In this document: positions 23,021 to 35,800 of the stretch, in pieces
Layout: each line of letters starts with the position of its first letter
Numbering within the stretch: position 1 is the first letter of the stretch
Source: Theropithecus gelada
Lineage: Eukaryota; Chordata; Mammalia; Primates; Cercopithecidae
Direction: 5' to 3'
DNA length: 64,000 nucleotides
Assembly (NCBI RefSeq): GCF_003255815.1
Contig: NC_037672.1
Location: 107,398,686-107,462,685, forward strand
The notes under the pieces: generated by a model
Seen by the model: only the letters and a program-made list of their open reading frames with translations
Database searches by the model: none
What the model was told of the DNA's origin: nothing
Position numbers and translations under genes: made by a program

Positions 23021-24800
23021 GGCCCTTTGACACAGGCAGAAATTCGAAGCCCACTCAAACACCTGATGCGGAGGCCCAGCAGGAAAGGTGCCACCTGGCT
23101 GTACTGTGCGTACTGAACAGGAAGGGTCTACAATTCACAGGCCAGGAATACAACAGCTGGCAGCTATCTCCAAAGATGGGAAGATTGATTTCATTACTTA
23201 ACGATCCTGTCAAGTTTATCCAGGAAGCACAGTCAGGTGGGAGTCTGGGCCCAGATCAGGCAGGCATGACAGAAGCTACTCCTGTGCTCTGTCGCATTGA
23301 CTGTTTATGGCCTGGCAAGCAGCACACTCCAGCATAAGCCTCCTTACAACCAGGGCTGAACTGAAAGTGGATGATGTACCTACCACCAAGGAAGGAAGAG
23401 AGCTATTGAGACATTTAGGTGTGCTCCAGTGGGTTTATACACCTTCCGTCTTCACAGGACAGAGGCAACACTCATAGCCCTTAACCCCAACTTGAGTCTA
23501 TCTGGTCTATGAGGAGCTACCTCGTGCACAAAAGCTTCTCTACCTTCACCTCACAGACACATTTTGGGCCCAGGCACTGCCTATGCACCTCATATCAGGA
23601 TTACAAGGGCCCCTGCCCCATAAGGCCCTCTTGGACCAGACATAGACTTCTCTACCTGCTGGAAGATACCTTCACCGTTAATACCCAGGATAGCCATGGA
23701 GACTGGCCCACCCACCTCGACTAATTGCTACCTGGCATTTGCCTAGTAGGCCACCCCCACCTCAGTTTCTATGGCCTGCACCTCCTGGAAACCTCAGTTG
23801 TGCTGGGCAGCCATCTGGGATGGACAAGACCTGAAATTCTGGCTTCACTGGACCACCTCCAAGATCACACTTTTGCATCTACAACATCCTCCAGTGCATA
23901 GTGTCTGCAGACATTACTGCTTAGTTCTGAGTTCTCCTGGTCCTCCTCTTCCATTCTGGCCTGTCACTGCTCTGCAATTAAGCAGCTCCAAGCCTGATAC
24001 TGCCAAGTCCATTCAACACCTTTTACATCCCTAGAGCCATTTTCCAAGCTCCAATGTTCTTGCTGTCTTTCACTGCTCCAGGTGGCCCGACATTTCACAT
24101 CAAGATGTTGCTTCTTGAGACCTATTCACTGATTACTCAGCACTGAAGTCACTGACAATTTCCACAACAGGGTCATTTTGCTCACCCACTGAGTGGCCAA
24201 ACCCGGCTTGCTGCGCATCCCTTCACCAACCTTCAGCCACTTGTCCACTCTTCACAGTCAAGCCCTGGTTACTGTCAACTGCCCTTCCTTTGCCATTGGT
24301 GAGACTGCCACATATCCATGGTGAGACTGCCCCCTATCCATGGTGAGACTACCCCCTAGCCACGGCTGAACCCTGCTCTCATGATCTCCCCTAATTGCTC
24401 AACTGGATGCTGGACTTGCCATACCCCCTCTGCCGATGCAGTTCAGCTCCCACTAGGTGGTTCCAAGGATGCCTCTCATTCCTGTCTTACCTTCATAATA
24501 TGCTTTCTGCAGGACATCCCAATGCTGATTGGGGTATCTGGACTCGCTGGCCGGGCACCTCTCACCTGGTCACCCAAAGAGGGTGGAGAGGTCCTGTTCT
24601 GGTGACTCTCCCTTACTCCTGTCTACAGTCTCACCTACCCCCTTCTTGGATTCTCTTACCTCTACCCTGACATGGGTAGAAGTCCCGCTAGTGTTCTGGG
24701 CCTCCTACCGCTTCCCTTTCTTGATGCCACAAGCATGCAGCGGGGGGAGTTGTGGCTGCCATCTTGCTAAAGATTATATTCTCATTACAAGGAAGATTTG
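23021..24800. other. Unassigned GC-richer sequence with internal duplications
   Basis: No gene recognised. It holds the second copies of two blocks found in the preceding repeats (23779-23867 and 24591-24623) and three tandem units of about 21 bases (ggtgagactgcc...tatccat) at 24297-24364. Open frames are short and without domains. It may be an eroded LTR retroelement interior. Confidence 0.4.
24297..24364 (+). repeat. Three-copy tandem repeat, about 21-base unit
   Basis: Units beginning ggtgagactgcc or ggtgagactacc and ending in a tatccat- or agccac-type sequence follow one another three times with few differences. Confidence 0.8.
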
Positions 24801-25079
24801 GAAGTATAGAATAGATTTCTAAAGCTGTGTCAGCAGTCCTGAAGTAGAAAATTTAATAATTTTTAAATTTAAAATAATAAGAAAATACAACATTTTGTGT
24901 AAGAAACAGATGGACTTTAAGGTACCACTTTCTAGAAATTATAATACAAGCAGTTGTAGAATGGAAAAATTGTTCATTCTAAATCATTCTTAATTAAAAA
25001 GAAAAAATAATTCTAGTTTAGGCATAATCTGTATGAATGGATAGCCTTCTCAGAACTCCTCCAACTCCCCTTCTCATAT

Positions 25080-25215
25080 AATTTTCTTTCCTTTCCTTTC
25101 CCTCCCACCTTCCTTTCTTTTTCTTTCTTTTCCTTTAATTCCTTTCCTTTATTCCTCCCCTCCCCTCCTCTCTCCTCTCCTCTCATCCCATCTCTTTTCC
25201 TTTCTTTCAGGCCTG
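25080..25215. repeat. Polypyrimidine tract (TTTCC/CTCCC-rich)
   Basis: About 135 bases almost purely C and T, made of imperfect ctttcc, ctttct and cccctcc units. Such mirror-like tracts can form triplex DNA. Confidence 0.9.
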
Positions 25216-26567
25216 GTTGTCCTTGGTGCTTTCATCACTCAGTGCTTTGTCTAATGAGCTAACAGTTTTCAATTCAGTATTCATTGTGTCAATTAAAAAA
25301 AATATCTTTTGCAGACAATTTTGTGTTTAGCTTGAATTTATTTTAGATCAACTTACTTTAAATTAAATGGTTACAAAACTTTTATGTCCTTACTCTGCTA
25401 TAGATGTCATGCAATTTCATTGCCATGAATTTAAAAGGCCCATAGAAACAGAATACTAAAACACTACCAATATTGGAAATAATACGACTGTATAATGTTA
25501 CAGACTACTGAGCCAAATGGTGGATATGGAAAGGTGCCTGAATTGTACAAAGGCAGGTTATTTGTCAAGGCAGTTTACTTGGACCATCCTCATCAGATAA
25601 ATTACTCACTGTCCTCATAATGAAAATCAAGCGAAGCCTGGACTTAATTTTGATGGAGTGAAAAAGCTAGTTGATGATGCGGAGGGGAATACGAACCTCA
25701 GGAGAACGCACCTGGATTATTTCTCAGCTTGGTTTTGACACATGGGGTGTGTTGCAAGTAATTTATTACTAATGGTGAAAGCACTAAAATTGCACATGAT
25801 CTGCCTTCTAAAAATACATACATTTGAGTGTAGTCAAGGTTATCTCGATGATATCATTGCTCTCATGTTCTTACAACTATGTTTTCTTAAGTGAGAGAGA
25901 AAGACTGGTGTTAGCAAAAGTAGCAAGGAATGCCACATAATCAATAGCTTGTTTATCAGTATCCCCAGAAACATTGTAGAGAGCAAGCCTAACTAATATG
26001 TAGCCAATATATGTGGCAACTAAAAATGATTACAATGTTTTATTTTCAGGAAAAATGTATTTGAGTTTTGTAAAAATTGTGGTATACCAGTGAGAGTATA
26101 TCACCTGTGAGACTATTATCAATAATATGCTGTTGTATGAAAAATTGTGAGCATTCAAAGCTCTTATGGCCAGAAAAGGGAACCCCGAATAGAGTCAGGC
26201 AAATACCCTGGCTTTGAGGAAACTTTAAAAATATTCAAGGAAAAAAATAGTTTTGACTCATGAAATTGAGTCTCAAATAAGATTATGGTTAATGAAGAGA
26301 GATTTTTAAAAACCAAGAAATAATTCAAATAAAATGGGAGACAGCTCAGGAAAGTCAAATGGTTGTCTATTAATCTCAAATTTCAAATGACATGTTTATA
26401 AAATATAAGAAGGGAGAGTAACCAAAGGTGAATGGGGAAATGTAGCAGATGTACTATAAAAGTTCTATAAAGTAAGACCCAAATGAATTGAGGATTTAAA
26501 AGAAGGTAAAGATGACCTGTTTTTGAGGAAAAAAAGGTAAAGGTGACCAAAAGGAGCCATGAGGCTT
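25216..26567. other. Intergenic, nothing recognised
   Basis: AT-rich, no supported gene. The small open frames have no similarity I can recognise. Confidence 0.5.
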
Positions 26568-26745
26568 TATTTTATTTTATTTATTTATTTTTCTAGAGAT
26601 AGGGCCTCACTGTATTGCCCAGGCTGCAGTGCAGTGGCATGATCATGGCTCACTGCAGCCTCAACCTCCTGGCCTAAACCTATCCCCTCACCCTGACCTC
26701 TCAAAGGGCTGTAATTATAGCCATTAGCCACTGTATCAGACAGAT
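26568..26745 (-). mobile_element. Truncated, diverged Alu, minus strand
   Basis: A TTTTA-rich tail is followed by agagatagggcctcactgta, ttgcccaggctgcagtgcag and ggctcactgcagcctcaacc, then a shortened remainder. This is an AluJ or free-left-monomer type fragment with internal deletion. Confidence 0.8.
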
Positions 26746-26799
26746 GCTTTTTTAGGCAAAAAGATCAAGGAGGGGAGAGTGACAACAGCAAGATGTTGA

Positions 26800-29720
26800 A
26801 TGGGAGGTCCCAGACTTCATGTCCCTTCAACAAAATGTCCAGCTAACAACTGTCCACAGACAAGAACTTTTGTGAAAAACCCCCTAAATTGGGAATGGGC
26901 CTGACACTAGTGTGGACCACAGAACTGGATAAAAACCACATTAAAATGGTAAGAGAAATGGTCTTATTTTGACCACATCTCTCCTCCCTTTTCCCCAAGT
27001 TGGCACAGGGCCACACAGAATTCCCCCGGGTCCATGATTCTATTTTGTTTTTCCTTGGGTCATAAAATTTTATTGGCAGATCGTGGAACAGCCAGAGGTA
27101 AGTGTCCCTTCCTTCTCATCCTCCTACCCAGAGACACCCTTTAAAGGAAAGCAGAAGCCAGGAGCCTGCCGCCTTAGAGGATCTTGGAGGTGGACAGGTT
27201 GTTGTAGTGATCTTCTTGGCCCTCAAGCAGGCTGAGGTAGGTGGTGATCTCCTGCTCCAGCCGCGACTTGATGTCCATGAGCCACTGGTACTCCTGATTC
27301 TGCCTCTCACTGTCAGCTAGCACATCGCCCAGCTGAGCTTCGATACTGCTGATCGGCACCTGGATCTGCACCAGCTGAGCTCCAAAGTGCGCTGGTGGCC
27401 TTCCAAGGTGGCTTTCATGCTGAGCTGCCACTGCAGCTCAATCTCAAGACCCTGGAGGGTGTGCCACAGGTCAGTGACCTCAGACCTGTACATCTGGAGC
27501 TGCTTTGTGTGGCCAACAACCTCCTGGTTCGGTTCCTCAGTCTGGCTGGTGAACCAGCATTCAGCATCCTTCCGGTTCTGCTCGGCCTTGACCTCATGTT
27601 GGCTCTGCATGTCACTCAGGATCTTGGTGGCATCAGCGCCTGGAGCCTAATCCACTTCCACACTGACCTGGCCTCCCATCTGGCCCCTCGGGACATTAAT
27701 TTCCCCCTCATGGTTCTCTTCAGGTAGGCCAGCTCTTCCTTCAGGCCTTCGGTCTGCATCTCCAGGTCGGTCCTGGCCAGGGTCAGCTAAATGAGCACCC
27801 TGTGCAGGCCATTATGTCAGCCTCCACACTCATGAGCAGAGTCTGCTCCCTCTCATACTTGGTTTGGAAGTCATCTGCAGCCAGACAGGCATTGTTGATC
27901 TGCAGGACAATCCTGGAGTTCTCATTGACGGCACCAAGAATCTTGTCCCGCAGGTCCTCGAAGGTCTTGTAGTAGTGGCTGTAGTCATGGGAGGGCCTGG
28001 GGCCCATGATTTTAAAATGGGAAAACAACAGAGAGAGACATCCAGCTTCCCTAGCATTCTGAGGTGCATCCCAGGAAACTCAGACCAGTCTTGCCTTATA
28101 GGGGACACTGGAAGTAATGGCATGGTTAGACTGTCTGGGGTCAGTTAGAAACAAAAAAAGGAGACAGAGCTCACAGTGACCAGTGTGCAGATCTTGGCAG
28201 TAGCTCTGTAGTCCTGCCAGCTGTGGTGCCCAGACAGAGATACCAGCCAACAGCACAGCCCACGTCCAAAGCTGGACTGATCACTCCCAGAAGCATGGTG
28301 GGAAGTTCAACCTGGCTTTAGTCTCTAGACATCCAGCATCCAAGCCCAGCCTCAGAGCCTATTTCAAGGCCCTGCCTATTCAGGGAGATGCCCACAACAT
28401 TGCATTTCTTCAAAGTACAGGTGCCAAACCTGTCCGACATGGGAGGCCAAAAAGTGGCTTGATCTGGCCCCAGAGCCCACATTAAGGCACCACCCAAGCA
28501 GGGCAGCAAGCCTCAACTGTGCATTTCTATGGCATATAGCCTGTGGTCCCATTTGTCCCAAATGGCAACTTTGCTAACATCAAAACCCAGCCTGCAGCCC
28601 TGCCCAGCTGTGGAACCCAAACAGTGATACCACCTAGCCAGGGATATACCCTGTGACCTGGCCTGATCAGGGGCCATCACATTCCTTGGCCATCAGCTTC
28701 ACCTGATAGCAGAGCCCAGCCAGTGGTCTCACTTCACAGCAGAGCCCAGCCAGCAGCTTCACACAACCTCAAAGCAACAGCAGTGGCCCAGCCAACCAGA
28801 GAACCCAACAGCAAGCTCTACCTACTGTGGCCATTACCAGCTGACCTATCCATAATCACAGGGTAGATTAAATAGTGAAAGTCTATCCCTGCCAAAGAAC
28901 ACCTGTAGACTGTAAGAGGTGACTGTCTCCTCAAATATGCAGGCACCAACCCAGGACACAAGGATTATGAAGAATCGGAAAATCATGACACCTCCAAAAG
29001 AAACTAATAAAGCTCCAATGATGGACCATAAAGAAAGGAAGATCTATAAAATGACAAAGAACTCAGAATAATCCTTTTAAAGAAGCTCAGTGAACTACAC
29101 GAATATATTGACAGAAAATTAAATGAAATTTAGAAAACAACCCATGAACAAAGTGAGAGGTTTGACAAAAAATAAAGAAATAGGTACTTTAAAAAAAATA
29201 GAAATCCTAGAGATGAGGAATACAATGACTGGACTGAAAACACTGCATAGAAGAATTCATCATCAAACTCGGTCAAGACAAAGAAATAACCAGTGATCTC
29301 AAAGACAGAACATTTTAAATTATTCAGCCAGAGGAGAAAAAAGAATAAAGAATGCGTACAGGAATCATGCAACACCATCAATAGAACTAACGTGCATATA
29401 ATAGGAATTCAAGAAGAAGAGAGAAAAAAAGTGTCAGAAAGCATATTTAAAGAAATAGTGCCTGAAAACTCTCCAAATTTGGGGGGAAAGATGCCAATAT
29501 CTAGATATAGGAAGCGCAGGAGTTTGCAATCAATTTGAACTCAAGGAAGAGTTAACCAAGACACGTAATAATAAAACTATCAAAAATCAAAGACAAATAA
29601 AAAATTCTGAGAGCAGTACAAGATAACCATATCACATGCAAGGTAGTTTCAATGTCAGTGGATTTCTCAGCAGAAATGAGGGAGAAATAAAAGCTTTCCC
29701 AAACAAAGAAAAGCTAAGAG
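26800..29720 (+). mobile_element. Old L1M-type 5' region and ORF1 remnant
   Basis: Flanking a pseudogene insertion (27043-28003) is a stretch rich in cagcccagccagc-type units (28160-28870). It is followed by A-rich sequence (28960-29720) with short translations like an L1 ORF1 (for example HIIGIQEEERKK and KEIVPENSPNLG). This fits the 5' UTR and ORF1 of an old L1M or HAL1 element on the plus strand. It is badly decayed. Confidence 0.65.
27043..28003 (-). pseudogene. KRT19P: Processed keratin 19 pseudogene
   Basis: The minus strand encodes type I keratin rod sequence from coil 1 to the C-terminus. Visible blocks are NSRIVLQINNACLAADDF, LARTDLEMQ in another frame, QLQMYRSEVTDL, LQGLEIELQWQLSMK, IEAQLGD, and the end GQEDHYNNLSTSKIL, which is specific to tailless keratin 19. 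No introns are present. A 3' UTR with a poly-A signal (complement near 27067) ends in a short T tract. Likely target duplications ccatgatt flank it (27032 and 28004). The 5' end is truncated within the head/coil 1 boundary. Frameshifts and stops (for example around 27640-27790) make it non-coding. A human KRT19 pseudogene (KRT19P3) is, from memory, located at 4q25 and is probably the same locus. Confidence 0.93.
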
Positions 29721-29979
29721 AGCTCATTACCATAAGCTAAGGGAGCTCATAAGGGTACAAAGTTTCAGTTAGACAGGAGGAATGAATTATTTTAGATATA
29801 GTGTATAGCATGGTAACTATATTTAATAATAATAATGTATATTTCAAAGTTGCTAAGACAATAAATTTTAAATGTTCTTGCCACAAAAAAGGTAAGTATT
29901 AAAGTGATGGATATATCAATTAGCTTGATTTAATCATTTCATGTTGTATACGTATGTCATAACATCACTTTGTACCCTG

Positions 29980-30175
29980 TACATATATACACACACACAC
30001 ATATATATGCACATATATTACACATGCATATATATACACATACATATACACATATATATACACACATATATACACACACGGTATATATACATACACGGTA
30101 TATATACACACACATATATATATATATATACACCCCTTGTGTGTATATATACACATATGTATACACACACACTCA
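29980..30175. repeat. CA/TA compound microsatellite
   Basis: About 195 bases of alternating purine-pyrimidine sequence (acacac, atatat, catatata). The open frames over it are artefacts of the repeat. Such tracts are Z-DNA-prone and unstable in length. Confidence 0.97.
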
Positions 30176-31837
30176 ATTATAGTTTTGTCAATCCACGATT
30201 TCAAAAAGAACAAGGAAATAAGTCTACTTCCTAGAGATGATGACAGAAGGTATATCAGAGATGAGACAGCATCATTCAATTCCTATTTTTTTCTCCTCTC
30301 TTTTCTAGATTGGGTTTTAAATTGAATATGGAGAATAAACTATGAAAAGTAGAAATTGCAGCCCAAGATAAAAGAGGGATTGGCAAGCTAACTCCAAGGT
30401 GTTTAAAATGAGACCAGATAAATTATGTACCAGGGTGCAAATAGAATTTCCAGCTATAAACTGTTTGGTAGCCTTTGAAAAGTCATGGCAAATAGGAGAG
30501 GTGCCACGAGAAGACAGATGGGTACATTTCATCTTTATTTTTAAGAGAGGAACAGAAAGGATTCAGGAAATTATAGACAACTTGACTCATACCTGCAGAT
30601 TTAACAATAGATTGTTAAAAATGCTCTAGTTTTTGAGCATTCAGAAATGAATGTTAAGGTCATTAGTAACCAACAAATGTAAAGTAAGGACAAGCTTTGA
30701 TACACTCATCTGATTTATTTTTTATGAGGTTACTAAGCACATAGATCAATGGATTGCTTGAAAATCAAATTGAAATAGCTAGCAATTGGTATCTTCATGA
30801 CATGATGGGGCAATATGGCATTGTCTGTTGTCAAGAGTGTCTATTAATGGCTTTATAGTCTCCAGTAGTGTGTCTTTACCCTATTTTATTCAGCATTTTC
30901 ACCAATGACAAGATGAACATAGAGGCTTCTCAACTTTGTAGAGGACATGAAAGTAGACAGGGTATCTCATTTCAGTGCTTCTCACACTTTCACTGAATAT
31001 TCCTAACGGAGGGGAAAATAAACACGTACACCTGGAGAAACCAGGACAATTGTCCTAAGTGGCTGCCAGAAGAGAGACATTTCTATAAATTTTATCTTAT
31101 TTAAACATTATGTAAATTTTACATTCTATGCCATGATTTTTTAAAATATAAAATAATGCTCCCTCTAGTCAATTTTATTTCTCTAGGTAAAACTGGCACT
31201 TCTGTGTCTTTGAATATCTCCCATATTCTCCCAAAGTGCTGGGATTCCAACAAATGTTTTGCCATAGCTGTAAGCCTGTGGGTATGGAGAGCAGGAGCAG
31301 GAAGGCTTGAGAGACTATAAGAAAGAGAAGAGGAGAGCTTAGGACATATGCAAAGCACAAACAAAATTACACCCAGAAGGTGAAAACCAAACCAGTGCCA
31401 ATATACTGAACAAAGGCCTGAGACTTGGTAATCTGTAGCATGGCCTACAGGGAAGGGGCATGAAAGGGAGAGGACCAGAGTCGGAAGCCCTGGAAAAGCA
31501 TTGCTACTAGGGGAAAAGGAGTTAGAGAAGGTGTGATGCCCTTCAAAGACATGACAATAGGAGAGAAGAAGGAAGGAAAATGGAGAAAATTAAGTCCAAA
31601 GTATGGACATTGAGCATTTAATACAATTAATTGTAGATCAAGACTAAAACAAGAGTGGTCATATGGGTAGAAGAATAATATATATACATTATTTATACAT
31701 ACTGACAGAGTGGAAAGAATGCACCTAAAAAATGGGAAGAGAAGAAAGTCAGGAATAGGAGAGTGGAAAAAATAATTGCCTGCTGTATAAGTAATATGAG
31801 ATAGTCAAAAATACTATTTAAAAATTATAGACCACAC
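30176..31837. other. Intergenic, nothing recognised
   Basis: No gene or clearly bounded repeat seen. Some A-rich parts may be remnants of old L1. Confidence 0.5.
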
Positions 31838-32365
31838 CAAAGAACATGTACATATACATAACGGAGTACTATTCGGCCATAAAAATAATGAGATCCTGTC
31901 ATTTGCAACAGCATGGATGGAACTGGAAATCATTATGTTGAGAAAAATAAGCCAGACACAGAAAGACAAACATCACATGTTCTCACTTATTTGTGGGATT
32001 TAAAAATCAAAACAATTGAACTTGTGGACATAGAGAGTAGAAGGATGGTTACCAGAGGCAGGGAAGCATAGTGGGGGGATGGAAGAGAGGTAGAGATGGT
32101 TAATGGGTACAAAACATGTTAGATTGAATAAAGACCTACTATTTGAAAGCACAACAGGGTGACTATAGTCAATAATAATTTAATTGTACATTTGAAATAA
32201 CTAAAAGAATATAATTGGATTGTTTGTAACACAAAGGAAAAATGCCCTGAAGGGATGGTTGCCCCATTCTCTATGATGTGATTATTAGGCATTCAAAGCA
32301 TCTCATGTACCCCATAAATACACATACCCTCTATGTACCCACAAAAATTAAAAATTAAAAAAACT
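31838..32365 (+). mobile_element. L1 3' end (L1PB/L1MA-like), plus strand
   Basis: Starts in the ORF2 C-terminal region (ggagtactattcggccataa) and runs through the L1 3' UTR (atgttctcacttatttgtgg, accagaggcagggaagc, catgtaccccataaatac) to an A-rich tail. It is a 5'-truncated copy. Confidence 0.9.
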
Positions 32366-32599
32366 ATAGACCCAACAGTAAAGTGCTAGAAAAAAAAGAG
32401 AATGAAAGACACTATAAGAGACACTAAAACAATGAGAACATAATGCATTGCTTCCTAAAAACCAGGTTAAAACAAAGACAAGCAAGATATCAAACAGAGA
32501 AAGAATAAAACTATCAGTCTTTAAACATAAAGAAAAGATCAAGCAAAACATATCAGGTTAGTTATAAGATTAAGAAAATTAGGCTGCCATCAGACTTCT

Positions 32600-33212
32600 T
32601 AAAAACGACACCTAAACTAAGGTAACAGCAGAACTGCATTTTTAAATTGAGGAGTATTCTCAAAAATAACTAGCCTGTATTCTGTAAAAATATCTGTGTC
32701 ATTAAGCATTTTAAAAATGCTGGGAAATTGTTCCAGATTAAAGGAGACTAAAGACTAAATAACGAGTAAGTAACATGTTAACCTGGACAGGAGGGGAAGA
32801 ATGTAAAAAGGACATTATTGAGATAATGGAAAATATTAACATAAGAATGACTGATTAGGTAAAAGTATTATATCAATGCTAAATTTCTTGAATTTAACAA
32901 CTGAGATTATGTAAGATAATGAAGGAATATTCAATATTCATATTCTTAAGAGAGGCACACATAGTATTAAAAAATAAAGGAGCAAATGCAATCTATGCTG
33001 ACTATAATGAGGCCTCGATTTTTTGATGTATTATGATGTATGCAACTTCATTTTAGTATATATTTGGAGACAGCAAGAGATTAATATTGTAAATGTAGCA
33101 AAATCTTAACAACTGGTGAATCTGGGTAAAGGATATTTTGGAACTCACTTGCAACTTTTCTGTGAGTTAGAAATTATTTCAAAGTAAAAAAAAAAATTAT
33201 TAAAAAAGGATA
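32600..33212 (+). mobile_element. Old L1M 3' end, plus strand
   Basis: Contains ttccagattaaaggagacta, aacaactggtgaatctgggt, cttgcaacttttctgtgagt and aattatttcaaagtaaaaaa, the typical 3' end of L1MC/L1ME elements with its A tail at 33187-33210. Confidence 0.85.
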
Positions 33213-34859
33213 GTAGATCAAATACTAAAATGAAGTTAGGAAATAAAAACCCTGCTCAAGCCTCATCTCTAAATTGTAGATAGAAATCTGTTATAAAACT
33301 ATTTTTGTTCAGTTGGCGATGCTTATGATTTTTATAAGCATGTTCCACATGTTCAACATGTACTGGAGAAAAGCACCAGCACCTTGATGAACATGATTAG
33401 ATCAGGGTCCTTAGCTTGTTAAAGAAAAACTAACTTTGAAGGAGAAGTAGTGAAAATTGAAAAATTGAAATTTGATATTAATGTAATTAAGGTGCATCTT
33501 TAATTTAATGGTGCACATGTATTATCAGAATATGACTACTTCAGACAGGCAGGCAATTTTGGTATTTGCTTAAACATAATCTACACCATTTAATAGCCAA
33601 TGTCCAAACACAGCAGCTGATTCTCTTTCTTCTGGACAAATGGAGTCCTTAACCCTGGGATATACTTATAAACTCAACATTTATTGAGTTAACTTCCCTT
33701 AGGACTCCATCACACCCCACCCATGCCCACACACACCTGCCAATCCTGATATCATTTTACCCTTGGCAGAATCTTATTTCACTCTAGCAATGTGCACATT
33801 TGTAAAATGGAACATCTAGGGTTTTCATTTTCAAAGCATTGCTCAAGAGGTGTGTCCCACATCTTGGCTTTTAAAAATATATGTGTGTGTCTGTGTGTGC
33901 ATGATTGCATGCCTGCAAGACAGTCTGCTTCTTGATAAACTGGCCCTGTAGTCATCTCTTGGAGTTCAAATAGATTTCTTGATGTATGGCTATAAGTTTA
34001 TTGACTGTGATCACGTTTTAGAGACCAAACTCTCAGAAGGAAATGACCACGTCTGTCGATTTACTAAAACAACATGTGGTTGTTTCACACGTGTTACCAC
34101 AATGACCAAGGAACTAAAGTATTTGGAGAATGCATTTTTATGGTTCTGATATTCACTCATAGTTTTGACTAGTCTGAGCCAAATTATTATCATTTTTTAC
34201 CTGGTGGCACAAAAAAGTCCTTATCAAGGATAATCGAAGGTTAAAATGGATTAGTTGTTTCCTCATCAAAAAATCAAGGCCTCATTATAGTCAGCATAGA
34301 TTGTATTCCTTGATTTGTTCATTCATTGATTCACCTATTCACTGGGAAGATACTTTATGTACTCGTAATTACTGGAGGCTGAAAAAGAAAAAATAATGTT
34401 GGGCTCCTTTTTAAGCCAATTATATACAACTGGTTTGCTTTGTAATGCAAAAATTACTAACCATGAATTTTACATAATTAATTAACAGCTGAACACAGCG
34501 TAGAGAAAGAGCTCAAAAAATATTTGCTTGATATAATTCCATACACTGCATTAGCCTTTGTCAGGTTCAGCCCTTAAGCTTGTAGGCCCCACAGTGAGGC
34601 TGTTTGAAGGGTCTACTTCCTTTTGAAGGGGCCCATGTATTCTTGGGAGTGTGCAAACGCAGGGACATGGGCTACAGTATCACGGACGGGAGGTATTTGT
34701 TTTGTTTTTCCAAAATGGAAACATCTTTTTTGTGTTTGGAGATTGTTAATGTATGAATTTTTTTCAAGCAACTTAGAAATGCATATAGTCAAAAGTTCTT
34801 ATTTGTTCCATCTGCCACTTCTCCTAAAGATAATAACAATTAGTAATTTGTATATAGCT
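33213..34859. other. Intergenic, nothing recognised
   Basis: AT-rich, with a short TG repeat at 33880-33900. No gene or named repeat supported. Confidence 0.5.
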
Positions 34860-35800
34860 TTCTAGACTTTTAAATTCAAATAAACATTTTTTACATTAAA
34901 TGAGATGAAATTACATATTGTTCTGAAATTGGCTTTTAAAAAATAGCAATATATTGAGGGCATCATCCCATGTCAGTAGATAAAGACCAACTTCATCCCT
35001 TTACAATTTTCTCTAATAAGGATGAAGCACATTACTTTAGCCAAGTTCCTATTGATGAATAATGAGGTTGCTTCCATATTTTTGATATTATAAAGAATGC
35101 TCCAGTGAATATCCTAATTTGTTCATCTTTGCCTGCATGTCCTGTTTTCTCAGGATAAACCCCTAGACAGGATTGTTGAGTCAAAGTGTATTTAAAAATT
35201 GTAGTACGTATTTTCAAACTATTCTCAGCTGAAAGATTGGACTCCAGTAGTGCATTAAAGTGTCTGTTTCCCACACCATTGAAATCACTGACATTATCAA
35301 ATCACAGGCCGTCAGATAAGTACTCAAACACTTCTTCATTATTTCAATTTCAATTTCTTTTTTTTGCTGAGATCAAATATCTATTGTGGTTGTTTATGCT
35401 TCTTTGTGAATAGTTTATTTAGAGACTTTACACATTTTTCTATTGGGTTAGTAATCTTTGCCTTTTTAGTTTGTAAAAACATTGAACTCTTAAGGATATT
35501 AACTCATCATCTACTATATATACTGCAAGTATTCATCCCCTGTTTTTCATTTGTCTTTCAGCTTTTATTTATGAAGTTTTGAATAAAGAAGTTTTACATT
35601 GTTATGTAGTATCAGTTCATATTACTCTTATGGTTTCCAGCCTTATTATCGTGCTTGAAAAGGTCTCCTCATCCTGAAACTGCTTACATATTCTACAAAT
35701 GTTTTGGACTTTTCATAATTGTATTTTACTTTGGAGTCTCTAATCTATATAAAAGTTAATTTATGTATGATATGAAATAGAGTGCAAATATAATGCCAAA
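34860..35800 (-). mobile_element. Old L1M ORF2 3' part, minus strand
   Basis: Antisense L1 pattern: gaatgctccagtgaatatcc, attgttgagtcaaagtgtat, ttttctattgggttagtaat and aatctatataaaagttaatt. It is decayed, with no open frame. Confidence 0.75.

Noticed and set aside
27043..28003. A functional keratin gene
   Set aside because: No introns, 5' truncation, frameshifts and stops, and target duplications show a processed pseudogene.
27387..28148. Plus-strand open frames over the keratin pseudogene
   Set aside because: They are antisense of keratin 19 rod sequence.
29941..30279. Several open frames rich in Tyr, Ile and His
   Set aside because: They are translations of a CA/TA microsatellite.
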